DNA of 64,000 nt from Lachnospiraceae bacterium (GCA_029067085.1 JAIEFE010000011.1:62001-126000); one strand, 5' to 3'. Positions 53,976 through 62,497 are shown, numbered from the stretch's first letter. Translations and numbers: made by a program. The notes: generated by a model not told the origin, from the letters alone.

Positions 53976-54269
53976 TATTAACCATATTTGGTTATTATTT
54001 GGGTAGAAAAATTTATTCCTTCACGGGTTTAATATCCCGCTGCTTGCAGCGTTCAGAAGGGAGAAGCTAGGGCTGGATACCCCGTAGCTTGCTGTGGGGT
54101 TGTTCATTAAATACTAATGATTATGATATCCGTACTGTAAGGCGGATGAGGAGCATTATGATTATAATATATAGAAATGTACGAAAGCGTACAAAATGGC
54201 ATTGGAAGATTGCAACGCATAAAGGTGTATCGTGATGAAGTGAGAACTTCTAAACGATGCACCTTTTTT
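53976..54269 (+). ncRNA. Candidate agr-controlled structured RNA
   Basis: Between operator E and a strong terminator lies about 290 bp with several stems: AACCA/TGGTT (53980 on), CCCGCTGC/GCAGCG (about 54033-54051), an ACCCCGTAG/CTGTGGGGT hairpin (about 54078-54100) and TGTACG-AAAG-CGTACA (about 54177-54192). Only very short frames occur (25-29 codons, MIIIYRNVRKRTKWHW type). It might be an RNAIII-like effector, or merely hairpin repeats. Confidence 0.35.
54222..54269 (+). terminator. Intrinsic terminator with nested hairpin
   Basis: AAGGTGTATCGT (54222-54233) pairs with ACGATGCACCTT (54254-54265), with an inner GAAGT/ACTTC stem, followed by TTTTTT. Confidence 0.8.
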
Positions 54270-54309
54270 CATGTTGAATTTAGAGGAATTGCGGTTTTTT
54301 ATCAAGCTT

Positions 54310-54567
54310 TTAGTCTACAATCTGTTGTTCCGGATTGAGGGCAAGATATTGGTTGAGGTTATCCAGTTTCCAGTTAAAATCATTGGTATGTTTTTGTGTC
54401 TGTGTTCTATATGAGTATTCCGTTTCAATAGTGCGGTCTTTTCGGAATTTCAGAGCACCCCTTCCGAAAAATGAGTGCAGTTGATTTGGCAATGTGATTA
54501 TCCTGATAGTTGTCCCCTTGTCAAGGGTGCAAGCACCATAAATGGCAAGCCCTTGACAAGAGGACAA
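54310..54567 (-). CDS. Weakly supported 85-codon frame near the right end
   Basis: An 85-residue frame whose C-terminal half (RKDRTIETEYSYRTQTQKHT and the DNFNQYLALN-like end) looks protein-like, but whose N-terminal half lies inside a large palindrome. No SD is clear and no family is recognised. It may be the 3' remnant of an older gene fused to the palindrome. Listed with low confidence. Confidence 0.25.
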   Translation of the reverse strand: MSSCQGLAIYGACTLDKGTTIRIITLPNQLHSFFGRGALKFRKDRTIETEYSYRTQTQKHTNDFNWKLDNLNQYLALNPEQQIVD

Positions 54568-54597
54568 CTATCAAGGAGATTATAATCAAGCCAAATC
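54483..54597. repeat. Large imperfect palindrome near the right end
   Basis: Arms of about 45 bp flank a 22-nt loop. The inner 22 bp (ATAGTTGTCC-CTTGTCAAGGG, 54506-54527, with 54550-54571) differ at one position, and the outer GATTTGGC (54483) pairs with GCCAAATC (54590). It lies 160 bp inside the right attachment site. Confidence 0.7.
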
Positions 54598-54731
54598 ACC
54601 TGCTCTGTGTGCCGGAAGCACTGCTCTAAATTAACGGAAATAGGTGTTCTAATTTCCCGAAAAGGGTGCACTGCCCGACCGGAATATCCACTATATTTTT
54701 ATCAGCAGTTACAAGATTGCACCATAAGTTT

Positions 54732-54759
54732 ACAAACACACTTGACAATACTTCTCTGA
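54732..54759 (+). other. Right attachment site (attR) with terminal inverted repeat
   Basis: The 19 bp at 54732-54750 are the imperfect inverse of 29395-29413; 7 bp separate them from the GA core at 54758-54759, exactly as on the left. Confidence 0.75.
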
Positions 54760-55405
54760 GGAAAGCGTGGGGGAAGCTGTCAGAAACTCCGGCATACCGA
54801 GGGAAGAAATCTTTGTGATCACAAAGCTGTACCCGAACCAGTTTTCTGATCCGGAAGCTGCGATTGAAGAGGCGCTTGCCAAACTGGATATTGACTATAT
54901 TGACATGATGCTGCTTCACCACCCCGGAGCAGGAGATGTGGAGGCTTACCACGCAATGGAAAAAGCGGTTGCGGACGGTAAAATTCGTTCACTTGGTTTA
55001 TCGAATTGGTATGTGAAAGAATTGGAGGAATTTTTACCGCAGATAAACATTACGCCTGCATTGCTTCAGAATGAAATACACCCGTACTATCAGGAAAACG
55101 ATGTGATTCCATATATTCATGACCTTGGGATCGTGGTGCAGGGGTGGTATCCTCTTGGAGGCAGAGGGTATACGGCGGAACTGCTTGGAAATGAGGTGAT
55201 TTCAGAGATTGCGGCGGCACATGGGAAATCATCGGCACAGGTCATTCTCAGGTGGAATCTGCAAAAGGGTGTAGTAGTCATTCCCGGCTCCAGCAATCCC
55301 GAGCATATTCAAGAAAACACGGAGCTGTTTGATTTTGGGCTGACAGAGGAGGAAATGGAGCGGATCAATGCTCTTGACCGTGGCGAGAAGCATGATTGGT
55401 ATTAA
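54758..55405 (+). pseudogene. 3' part of the split aldo/keto reductase gene
   Basis: The frame continues the family sequence missing at 29388: EESVGEAVRNSG, FVITKLYPNQF, IDMMLLHHPG (catalytic-fold His region), GLSNWYVKEL, LLQNEIHPYYQ and VVIPGSSNPEHI, ending at the true C-terminus. It has no own start signal. Together with the 5' part it makes about 340 residues. Catalytic Asp/Tyr (DTAYMYH) sit in the 5' part, so this piece alone cannot be active. Confidence 0.9.
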
Positions 55406-55426
55406 GAATATATGTAAAACAGAGAG

Positions 55427-55466
55427 AAAGGCTTTCGGCACATGCAGTGTGACCGAAGGCCTTTTT
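55427..55466 (+). terminator. Terminator of the reductase gene
   Basis: AAAGGCTTTCGG pairs with CCGAAGGCCTTT, followed by TTTT. Confidence 0.8.
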
Positions 55467-55601
55467 GCATACTGGAAATCTATAAGATATTGAGTTGTTT
55501 CTATAGAAAATCGCCGTCTTTCCGTTGACATTCACGAAAGGTGGTGTCAGGCATTGATGTCGATTTATCATTAAGAAATTTTCGCAGAAGAGAAAATTGA
55601 A

Positions 55602-55630
55602 TTGAGTTTTCTGTCGAATTATGGTAGTAT
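55602..55630 (+). promoter_or_regulatory. Promoter of the small-peptide mRNA
   Basis: TTGAGT (-35, 55602-55607), a 17-bp spacer, and the extended -10 TGGTAGTAT (55622-55630). It predicts a start near 55637 and a 100-nt structured leader before the small reading frame. Confidence 0.7.
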
Positions 55631-55739
55631 ATCTTTGGGACTACCAGGATGGTAGGCGGTTAGCTCTCTCCGGAGGGACTGTGACCCTCCGATTACATAG
55701 AAACCGGAAACGGAATCTGGGAAAGGAGGGCTGAAGCGA

Positions 55740-55844
55740 ATGTTGACGATTGAAGGATTGATTTCAGTGCTTGGCTTATGCCTGACCTGTTTCACTCTCG
55801 GATACGCCATCGGTAGCAAAGATAATAACAAGACACAAAAATAG
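55740..55844 (+). CDS. Small membrane peptide, holin-like (candidate type I toxin)
   Basis: A 34-residue peptide too short for ordinary gene calling: MLTIEGLISVLGLCLTCFTL, then GYAIGSKDNNKTQK. It has one hydrophobic helix and a polar, charged C-terminus, like the holin-like toxins of firmicute type I systems. AAAGGAGG precedes the ATG at good distance. A strong promoter lies upstream and a bidirectional terminator covers its stop codon. A convergent small RNA overlaps its 3' end. Confidence 0.6.
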   Translation: MLTIEGLISVLGLCLTCFTLGYAIGSKDNNKTQK

Positions 55845-55949
55845 CCGCCCTTCCGACCAAAGGTTACGGCTATTTTGTGACTGAATAATCGGGCTAACCG
55901 TCTATCGGTAGCTCCTGTTGGGCATCTGTTAGCGCAGATGTCCTTCTTT
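55833..55949 (-). ncRNA. Convergent antisense RNA (candidate antitoxin)
   Basis: A promoter at 55956-55984 (minus) would start an RNA near 55949. It contains the hairpin GGACATCTG/CAGATGCCC and ends at the stem AATAGCCG/CGGCTATT (55840-55874), whose T-run on the minus strand is complementary to AAAAA at 55836-55841. About 115 nt; it overlaps the 3' end of the toxin-like mRNA, as in txpA/RatA-type pairs. Confidence 0.5.
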
Positions 55950-55955
55950 ATGTTC

Positions 55956-55984
55956 AATATACCACAATCTCCAGAGTGTCGCAA
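55956..55984 (-). promoter_or_regulatory. Promoter of the antisense RNA
   Basis: On the minus strand TTGCGA (-35) and TATATT (-10) are exactly 17 bp apart, and TGG before the -10 makes it an extended -10. Confidence 0.65.
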
Positions 55985-56080
55985 GGGGTATATGAAGGGC
56001 ATGGAGGAAAAATCGTCGGCAAAGCTGTTGATGCCGAAAAGGAAACACCGAAAGGGGCGAGGTAAGCGTGGAAAAGCCTC

Positions 56081-56905
56081 CTATATATTGTCTTTTATAG
56101 GCAGTACCAACTGCGAACAATATCTCTCTTGATCAATCTCCTTCCCAACATAAGGAGCGACCAGAGCGATTGCCCGGACATATCCGGCAGGGGTAAGCCC
56201 ACGCTCACGCACCTGTTCTCCCAGATAAAGATAAGCCTCATTGACTCTGCTATAGTTGCCATAACCCAGCAGAGAAAGGGCAGTGCAGGCGGGAATGGTA
56301 ACCGCATTTTCCGGTGCTTGTTCCGGTAAAATGGGCATACAGACATAAAAATCATAGGGGGCGGAAGAAAGCTTTCCCTCCAGATAATCCGTGCGCTCAT
56401 TGATTATGAAAAACGGTTTTGGTGCAAGTGCAATTCCTTTTTCCACACATTCATGAAAAAAATCATATGAGGCATGGTATTTATCCTGAATCAGAGCACC
56501 TTGATACTTGCGGACACAGCATACGGTTTCAGGAATCTCTGTTATGGATAGGGACATATCCGGCACATCATGGGAACGCATACGCATTTCTGCAATCTGC
56601 TGCTGCAATACGGACAGTTTCTGTTCCAAAGTGGCGAGAAGTTCGTCTGCTTTTCCGCCACTTTCATAGTAGTAGATGATTTCTTCCGGACTAAAGCCCA
56701 TCTCCTGAAATTTCTGAATCTGAAGGATGCGGCTGATGTTGTTATTATCATAGTAACGGTATCCGCTTTTTTTATCGGTACGGGCTGGCGTGAGCAATCC
56801 CTTGTCTTCCAACCGGATCAGACTGGAACGGGAAAGATTGCAGGCACGGGCAGCCTGACGGATAGAAAATAAGCTGTAGTCGCTCTCGTTTGTAGTGCTG
56901 TCCAT
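56081..56905 (-). CDS. MerR-family transcriptional regulator with effector domain
   Basis: A 274-residue regulator. The N-terminal MerR winged helix (SIRQAARACNLSRSSLIRLEDKGLL, SGYRYYD) and coiled coil (about 85-110) are followed by a GyrI-like/AraC-effector-type ligand domain (about 120-270). It should respond to a small molecule, as in BmrR-type regulators. The start is set by GTAGGAG upstream of MDSTTNES. The target is not evident; the divergent sugar-binding protein gene is a candidate. Confidence 0.85.
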   Translation of the reverse strand: MDSTTNESDYSLFSIRQAARACNLSRSSLIRLEDKGLLTPARTDKKSGYRYYDNNNISRILQIQKFQEMGFSPEEIIYYYESGGKADELLATLEQKLSVLQQQIAEMRMRSHDVPDMSLSITEIPETVCCVRKYQGALIQDKYHASYDFFHECVEKGIALAPKPFFIINERTDYLEGKLSSAPYDFYVCMPILPEQAPENAVTIPACTALSLLGYGNYSRVNEAYLYLGEQVRERGLTPAGYVRAIALVAPYVGKEIDQERYCSQLVLPIKDNI

Positions 56906-57168
56906 AGTATAAACTCCTACTATAAATAAGTCATAGTCTTGTATAAAAAATTTTGTAGAAAAAAGTAAAATATCAAAACCACTTGAGTTGTTCATGGGTG
57001 GTTATGTTAAAATATAAAAGATATTGCATAATTATATAAGCCATAAATAGAAATGTCAAGGATTGCGAACCGTACCACAAACAGTGCGGTCTGTATCGGG
57101 CGGGCTTATATTGCCTGTCGGCGTGATATTTTAGGGGAAATAATAGCTGAATTATGGAGGAAAAGCAG

Positions 57169-58494
57169 ATGAAACGGAAGATAGTGACTGTGGCTGGATT
57201 GTCCGCCTGTCTGGCGTTGGGAAGCTTAGCAGGATGCGGACAGAAGGAGGAGGATACTGCCAGAATATACTATTTGAATTACAAGCCGGAATCGACGGAT
57301 GCCTGGAAAGAGATCGCTGAGGTTTATGAAGAGAAGACAGGCGTAGAGGTCAGAATCCTGACAGCGGCGAGCGGCAGCTATGAGCAGACGCTGAAATCGG
57401 AGATTGCAAAGCAGGGTGCGCCCACGCTGTTTCAGATTAACGGTCCTGTCGATTATGCGAAATGGAAGAATTACTGCAGGGATTTGAGCGATACCGAATT
57501 ATATTCCTGGTTGATCGAGCCGGATATGGCAGTCACGGGAGAAAACGGTGTCTATGGGATTCCTTATGTAGTGGAGGGATACGGCATCATCTACAACGAT
57601 AGCGTGATGCAAAAGTATTTTTCGCTGACATCCAGAAAGACAGATTTTACGGGCATGGAGGAAGTCAATAATTTCAGTAAGCTTAAGGCATTGGTGGAAG
57701 ATATGTCAGAGCATCTGGACGAGCTTGGCATTGAAGGGGTGTTTGCGTCAACCTCGTTCAGCGAGGGGGAGGAATGGCGCTGGAAGACGCATCTGATGAA
57801 TCTCCCGGTTTACTATGAGTTTACCGAGAAAGGGATTGCGGATGAGCCGGAATTAGATTTCAGCTATGAAGAGAACTTTAAAAACATTTTCGATCTGTAC
57901 ATTAATAATTCCTGCGCTGCTCCCGAGGAGCTTGCCTCAAAGACCGTGGATAACTCTATGGAGGAGTTCGCGCTGGAAAAGGCGGCGATGGTGCAGAACG
58001 GCAACTGGGCATGGGGTCAGATTTCACAGATCGACGGCAACAAGGTGAAGGAGACGGATGTGAAATTCCTGCCGATTTATATAGGTGCAGACGGCGAGGA
58101 GAAACAGGGACTGTGCATTGGTACGGAGAGTTACATCTGTGTGAGCAGCCTTGCAAGCGAGGCGGACCAGCAGGCGTCCATTGATTTCCTGGAATGGCTG
58201 TACGGCTCCGAGGAAGGGAAGAAATATGTTACGAATTCTTTAGGTTTTATTTCCCCATTTAGCACCTTTTCCTATGAGGAAAGCCCCAGCGACCCGCTGG
58301 CAAGGCAGGTGGTCGCCAATATCTCCGATACCTCCAAAAAATCGGTGAACTGGGATTTTACAGCATTTCCAAATGAGAGCTTTAAGAGTGAACTGGCAAA
58401 AATGCTCCATGAGTACTGTGTCGGAAAAGTAAGCTGGGATCAGGTGGTACAATCCACAAAGGAAAACTGGGCATCCGGGAAGGCGGCGGAGTAA
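57169..58494 (+). CDS. Extracellular solute-binding lipoprotein (sugar ABC type)
   Basis: A 441-residue lipoprotein (lipobox LAGC, Cys about 23 from the chosen ATG) of the carbohydrate-binding SBP family 1, with YYLNYKPESTDAWKEIAEVY at the start and GVYGIPYVVEGYGIIYND. GGAGG at 57156 sets the start at MKRK; the ATG at 57154 overlaps the SD. No permease or ATPase genes follow. Instead a chemoreceptor does, so it may deliver sugar to that receptor or to permeases elsewhere. Confidence 0.9.
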   Translation: MKRKIVTVAGLSACLALGSLAGCGQKEEDTARIYYLNYKPESTDAWKEIAEVYEEKTGVEVRILTAASGSYEQTLKSEIAKQGAPTLFQINGPVDYAKWKNYCRDLSDTELYSWLIEPDMAVTGENGVYGIPYVVEGYGIIYNDSVMQKYFSLTSRKTDFTGMEEVNNFSKLKALVEDMSEHLDELGIEGVFASTSFSEGEEWRWKTHLMNLPVYYEFTEKGIADEPELDFSYEENFKNIFDLYINNSCAAPEELASKTVDNSMEEFALEKAAMVQNGNWAWGQISQIDGNKVKETDVKFLPIYIGADGEEKQGLCIGTESYICVSSLASEADQQASIDFLEWLYGSEEGKKYVTNSLGFISPFSTFSYEESPSDPLARQVVANISDTSKKSVNWDFTAFPNESFKSELAKMLHEYCVGKVSWDQVVQSTKENWASGKAAE

Positions 58495-58562
58495 TCGTTC
58501 GGCAGATTGTCACGCCTTCTGCACTGATTACACGAAAAAGTAATGTTTAAAGGAGAGAGCAA

Positions 58563-60239
58563 ATGAAGTCCATACGCAGCAAGATTGCGATACTAATTAC
58601 ATTTACTTCCATTATTCTGATTGGTGGGATTTTAACGGTATCCTATATGGTAAATAAGAAGAATATCACGGAACTGTGTGAAAGCTATTTGTACGATACC
58701 TGCGTCAGCGCCTCGGACACGCTGTATGAATGTTTTTACAGCGATACCGAGAGAAGCAACATGGATGTGGGACTCAAGAGATTAGATTATGTTCTGAATA
58801 ATGTAGGAATTAATACCATGCAGTCAAGCAAGGCTTATCTGGTGGATACACAGGGGACGTACCTGTACCATGATGATCCTGCGATGATCGGCCAGCAGAT
58901 TGAGGGAAATGCTGTAATCCAGGATGTCCTGGCTACACTGCAGACAGGTATGATTACGACTGCGGATGTCAGGGAATGTACGGTGGACGGCAAAGAAATT
59001 TATATCGCCTTTATGTGCACGGTCAATGACTGGGTCATATTCGTGCAGGCAGATAAAGCGGATGTCATGAAACCTGTCAATGATATTGCAGCTATATGTG
59101 TGATTATAGGGCTGGCGCTGCTTTTGGCTGCTCTTGGCGTTGCGATCCTGGTCACGCAGATGATTACGCGGCCGATCAGGGCGTTGACATCTGTCATCAA
59201 TTCCATCTCGGAGCTGAATATGCAGGATGACTGCGCGATTCCGGTCACGCATGATGAGGTCGGCACGATGGGCAGTGCAGTCATTCACATGAAGAACCGA
59301 TTGCTGGGCATTGTTTCGGAACTGAACCACATTTCAGACAAGCTGGTGGAGGATTCGGACTCCCTCTATGAGATTTCAGAGGGTGTGAAAGAGGCTTCTG
59401 CCAACAATTCCGCAATTAACCAGAAAATGGCAGTTGTCATGGAGGAGACATCCGCATCCATGGAATCCGTCACAGACAATGTTAAGGGCATGAACAGAAA
59501 TGCAGCAGCTGTTGCCGAGCACATCCTTGCAGGGACGCAGCTTTCTGCGGATGCGCGCAAAAAGAGTGCACTCATCCATGAGAGAACCGGCACTTCCAGG
59601 GAAGAGACTTTCCAGGTGTATGATAAAATACAGAAAACCTCACAGGATGCAATTATAAAAGCGCAGAAGGCAGCTCAGATTAACGAACTTGCAAATACCA
59701 TCCAGGATATCGCGGATCAGACGAACCTGCTCTCCCTGAATGCCTCGATCGAGGCGGCAAGAGCCGGGGAGGAGGGAAAAGGCTTTGGCGTTGTTGCCAG
59801 CGAAATTGCCTCGCTTGCAGCACAGTCAACAAAGGCTGGGGCAAATATCTCTGCAATCGTAAATGATGTCAATTCGTCCGTGGAGACCTTGAAGGTATGC
59901 CTGATGGATGCCTTGGAGTTCCTTGAGCATAAGGTAATGAATGACTACAACGATTTCATGCAGTCCAGCAATGACTATAGTACGGTAGCCGAATCCATTG
60001 AGGAATTTATGAATCAGGCGAACGATGAGATTCTGGAGCTGAAACATTTTATTGATGAGATTACCGGCACGATGTCGGACATCAATAACAATATCAGCGA
60101 TTGTTCCGCAGGCATCTCCGATATTGCCAAAAAGACAACGGATGTTGTTGACCTCACGGCTGAAGCCTTTCGTAAAACGTCAAGCGAGAAGGTTGTCGCA
60201 CGGCAGTTGTCGGACATTACCTCGCAGTTCCAGCTGTAG
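58563..60239 (+). CDS. Methyl-accepting chemotaxis protein
   Basis: A 558-residue chemoreceptor: TM1 (about 10-30), a periplasmic-side Cache-type sensor (about 35-175, with [16 protein letters not shown]), TM2 (about 178-203), HAMP, and a signalling coiled coil with the hairpin tip [22 protein letters not shown] region. It should relay to CheA/CheW. It sits 68 bp after the sugar-binding lipoprotein with AAGGAGAGA as SD, suggesting co-regulation and possibly indirect sensing through that protein. No CheR-docking pentapeptide is visible at the end. Confidence 0.9.
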   Translation: MKSIRSKIAILITFTSIILIGGILTVSYMVNKKNITELCESYLYDTCVSASDTLYECFYSDTERSNMDVGLKRLDYVLNNVGINTMQSSKAYLVDTQGTYLYHDDPAMIGQQIEGNAVIQDVLATLQTGMITTADVRECTVDGKEIYIAFMCTVNDWVIFVQADKADVMKPVNDIAAICVIIGLALLLAALGVAILVTQMITRPIRALTSVINSISELNMQDDCAIPVTHDEVGTMGSAVIHMKNRLLGIVSELNHISDKLVEDSDSLYEISEGVKEASANNSAINQKMAVVMEETSASMESVTDNVKGMNRNAAAVAEHILAGTQLSADARKKSALIHERTGTSREETFQVYDKIQKTSQDAIIKAQKAAQINELANTIQDIADQTNLLSLNASIEAARAGEEGKGFGVVASEIASLAAQSTKAGANISAIVNDVNSSVETLKVCLMDALEFLEHKVMNDYNDFMQSSNDYSTVAESIEEFMNQANDEILELKHFIDEITGTMSDINNNISDCSAGISDIAKKTTDVVDLTAEAFRKTSSEKVVARQLSDITSQFQL

Positions 60240-60377
60240 GCACAAAAATTCGTGAGCAGAAAGAAGCGCCGGGGCTGAAACAGAGCAATAGATATGTAGG
60301 TATGGGTGGGAAAATCAATAGCTTTACTGCTATTGGTTTCCTGCTTTGGAAATATTTTTTTAGGAATTGTCTTCATC

Positions 60378-60617
60378 CTATGATTCCTCGGTTGATCCCA
60401 AACTGTGTAATAACATTTGCTTTCTTAGCTCTTGCTCGTCTTTTTTTCGTTCTATATAGTTATGATCGCAATATTGCCAATACTTGCATTTTCTATTACT
60501 GCATTCCTCCATTTTTCGGCATTTAATTTTATGATAGAACACCCATAACCATATAAACGGAAATAATACAAAATAAGCCGCTATAAGCCACCTGAAAAAA
60601 TCAGCATTAAAATCCAT
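60378..60617 (-). CDS. Small membrane protein with Cys-rich tail
   Basis: A 79-residue protein: N-terminal hydrophobic helix (FFRWLIAAYFVLFPFIWLWV), then a basic Cys cluster CRKMEECSNRKCKYWQYC and a charged helical end. The Cys spacing may bind a metal. AGAGGT lies 7 bp before the ATG on the minus strand. I recognise it as a conserved small Lachnospiraceae protein of unknown function. Confidence 0.6.
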   Translation of the reverse strand: MDFNADFFRWLIAAYFVLFPFIWLWVFYHKIKCRKMEECSNRKCKYWQYCDHNYIERKKDEQELRKQMLLHSLGSTEES

Positions 60618-61015
60618 GCCCGTACCTCTTCGTCAATTATACATCATAAAATTTTCTATAATATTAAGTCATATTATCATCGTTTCTTATTTCTTCTAAT
60701 AGTTTCCTTTTTTCTCAATCTTCATTATTCCAAGGTATATTCTTTCGTCTGGCAGGAAGCGGAAATGTTTCATTCCTTTCCCAATACAAACTTGACTATT
60801 GTACCAACAGCGTAACCCGATTAGATACATATGTATTATGCAAACAGTGTACGCTTCTGGAATATAAAGTTCCTGCATTGCGGTGATCGAAAGTGGTATC
60901 TAACATTATTCTACAACAGAGGAATGATAATATACAATACCTTAATTTTCAAAAGGGTAAGTATCTACTACAATAAAAGCAGAAACCTATTTCTTACGGA
61001 GGAGGTGAAGCGATT
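60618..61015. other. 400-bp AT-rich gap without a clear gene
   Basis: Only short frames occur. A minus-strand frame (60696-60878) ends with a charged helix (FRFLPDERIYLGIMKIEKK) that could be a gene remnant, but it has no SD or promoter. The last 20 bp contain the GGAGGTGAAGCG SD of the XRE gene. Confidence 0.5.
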
Positions 61016-61363
61016 ATGGAAGTAGTGGATGTGCATAACAGAATTAAAAAGATGGCAGATGAGCGTGGATTGAGTGCATATGAACTTGCCAAGCGGTCCG
61101 GTATGGCGCTTAGCAGTCTCTACAATATGTTTGAACGTGGTACAATGCCTAAACTTGAAACACTTGAAAAAATTTGTAATGGGATGGATGTGTCCCTGAG
61201 TGATTTTTTCGTGTTCCTTTCAAAACCAAGGGTCGGTGGCTATCTGACAGAAACGGATGTGGCATTGTTAGAAGCCAATCGGAAACTGACTGAGAGAAAT
61301 CAGGAATACCTTATAATATATGCTAAAGGAATGTATGAAGCGCAGCATGACGAGAAAAAGTGA
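61016..61363 (+). CDS. XRE-family helix-turn-helix regulator
   Basis: A 115-residue regulator with an HTH_XRE domain in the first 65 residues (LSAYELAKRSGMALSSLYNM) and a helical C-terminal tail. A near-perfect SD (GGAGGTGA) precedes the ATG. A terminator directly follows, so it is a single-gene unit. Confidence 0.88.
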   Translation: MEVVDVHNRIKKMADERGLSAYELAKRSGMALSSLYNMFERGTMPKLETLEKICNGMDVSLSDFFVFLSKPRVGGYLTETDVALLEANRKLTERNQEYLIIYAKGMYEAQHDEKK

Positions 61364-61400
61364 TCCGATGCCCTATCAGATGTAAGGCATCGGATTTTTC
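61362..61400 (+). terminator. Intrinsic terminator after the XRE gene
   Basis: ATCCGATGCC pairs with GGCATCGGAT around a 13-nt loop, followed by TTTTTC. The 200 bp after it hold no convincing gene; the frame 61360-61788 runs through the terminator and the next promoter. Confidence 0.85.
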
Positions 61401-61608
61401 TTTACTCACGGAGATGTTTTTTGTCATGACCAATATCCTGAGCAGGTTCTTGTCCAATGAAGGAAAGAAGAAGGTCTTTAAGTCGCCTCAGCTCATGTCA
61501 ATCCTTTCGCAAACCGACATTGGAAAAGCGGCAGTTGCCACATTATTGACACCAGTGTGCTTGATCTGGCTTGCGTATCACAATTTGATACTTTCATTAA
61601 TGTGTAGT

Positions 61609-61637
61609 TTGACAATAAGATTTTCTTTGTATATAAT
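61609..61637 (+). promoter_or_regulatory. Consensus sigma-A promoter of the nitroreductase operon
   Basis: TTGACA (61609-61614), a 17-bp spacer and TATAAT (61632-61637): a full consensus match, the strongest promoter seen in the window. Confidence 0.9.
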
Positions 61638-61640
61638 GTA

Positions 61641-61663
61641 TTTGTATCAGATACTAATACAAA
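61641..61663 (+). promoter_or_regulatory. Operator-like palindrome at the transcription start
   Basis: TTTGTAT-cagatactA-ATACAAA is an imperfect palindrome with 7-bp outer arms lying 4-26 bp after the -10, where a bound repressor would block initiation. The Rrf2-type regulator in the same operon is the likely binder. Confidence 0.65.
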
Positions 61664-61681
61664 TTGAAAGGAATTATATTG

Positions 61682-62497
61682 ATGGAAAATTCAGTGAAAG
61701 ATCTTATCCGACGGAGGAAAAGTGTGCGGACATTCAATGGGGCAGCACTCCGGAAAGAAGACAGAGAGAAGCTGGAGCAATATCTTGAAACACTGGACAA
61801 TCCTTTTGGTGTTCCTGTAGAATTTCGCTTTCTTGATGCAAAAGAGTATGAACTGTCCAGTTCCGTGATTGTCGGCACAGATTTATACATTGCGGCAAAA
61901 GTCAGCCGCATTCCGCAGTCAGAGATTGCATATGGATACTGCTTTGAAAAATTTTGCCTGCATGCAGAGGCGATGGGCATAGGTACCGTTATGCTGGCGG
62001 CAACGATCAGCCGTAAAGCTTTTGAAAAAGCAATGGAGGTCGGGGACACGGAGGTAATGCCCGTTGCCAGTCCAGTAGGTTATCCGGCACAGAAGAAGTC
62101 TATCCGCGAAACCATGATGAGAAAAGGATTAAAAGCTGATGAAAGGCAGCCTTTCGGAGAACTCTTTTTTGAAGGAAGTTTTATGGAAAGCTTAACTTCG
62201 GAACATGCCGGACAATTCCAGGACGCACTTGAAATGGTGCGGCTTGCGCCGTCTGCCGGGAACAAGCAGCCCTGGCGTGCGGTTGTACGCGGGGATAAGG
62301 TACACTTCTATGAGAAGAAGTCAATGCCGGAAAATGCTCTTGGGGATATTCAGAAGGTAGATATAGGTATCGCGCTTGCACATTTTGAGCTGACATTGAA
62401 AGAAAACGGGACAGGCGGATGCTTTGTGGAAGAAGATCCCGGTTTCAAGATTGATGACGGGATGGAATATATTATTACTTATGAGGTGACAAACTGA
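61682..62497 (+). CDS. Nitroreductase-family protein
   Basis: A 271-residue protein of the nitroreductase superfamily: VKDLIRRRKSVRTFNG start, APSAGNKQPWRAVV and a C-terminal G-rich DIGIALAHFEL. These enzymes use FMN and NAD(P)H to reduce nitro or quinone groups. The APSAGNKQPWR FMN-contact motif lies unusually late (about residue 195) because the protein has the long TM1586-type arrangement. AAAGGAA sets the start at MENSV. It overlaps the Rrf2 gene by one base (TGATG). Confidence 0.85.
   Translation: MENSVKDLIRRRKSVRTFNGAALRKEDREKLEQYLETLDNPFGVPVEFRFLDAKEYELSSSVIVGTDLYIAAKVSRIPQSEIAYGYCFEKFCLHAEAMGIGTVMLAATISRKAFEKAMEVGDTEVMPVASPVGYPAQKKSIRETMMRKGLKADERQPFGELFFEGSFMESLTSEHAGQFQDALEMVRLAPSAGNKQPWRAVVRGDKVHFYEKKSMPENALGDIQKVDIGIALAHFELTLKENGTGGCFVEEDPGFKIDDGMEYIITYEVTN

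Larger units (their letters stand above)
29386..54759 (+). mobile_element. Integrative mobilizable element, Tn4451/Tn5397-like, about 25.4 kb
   Basis: The element is bounded by GA dinucleotides (29386-29387 and 54758-54759) and splits an aldo/keto reductase gene. GA target cores are known for TndX/TnpX-type large serine recombinases, and the element encodes such a recombinase plus TnpV- and TnpW-like proteins, ParM, a MobA/MobL relaxase and a transposon-transfer-assisting protein. No VirB4, VirD4 or other transfer-channel genes are present, so it should need a helper to move. The cargo is a two-component system and an agr quorum-sensing/secreted-protein region that is more AT-rich than the flanks. 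Confidence 0.88.

Noticed and set aside
29386..54759. Self-transmissible conjugative element
   Set aside because: No VirB4, VirD4/TcpA or other channel genes are present; only relaxase and oriT-like sequences, so mobilizable is the fitting term.
61360..61788. 142-codon plus-strand frame
   Set aside because: It begins in the XRE stop, runs through a terminator and a consensus promoter into the nitroreductase start, so it cannot be a natural gene.
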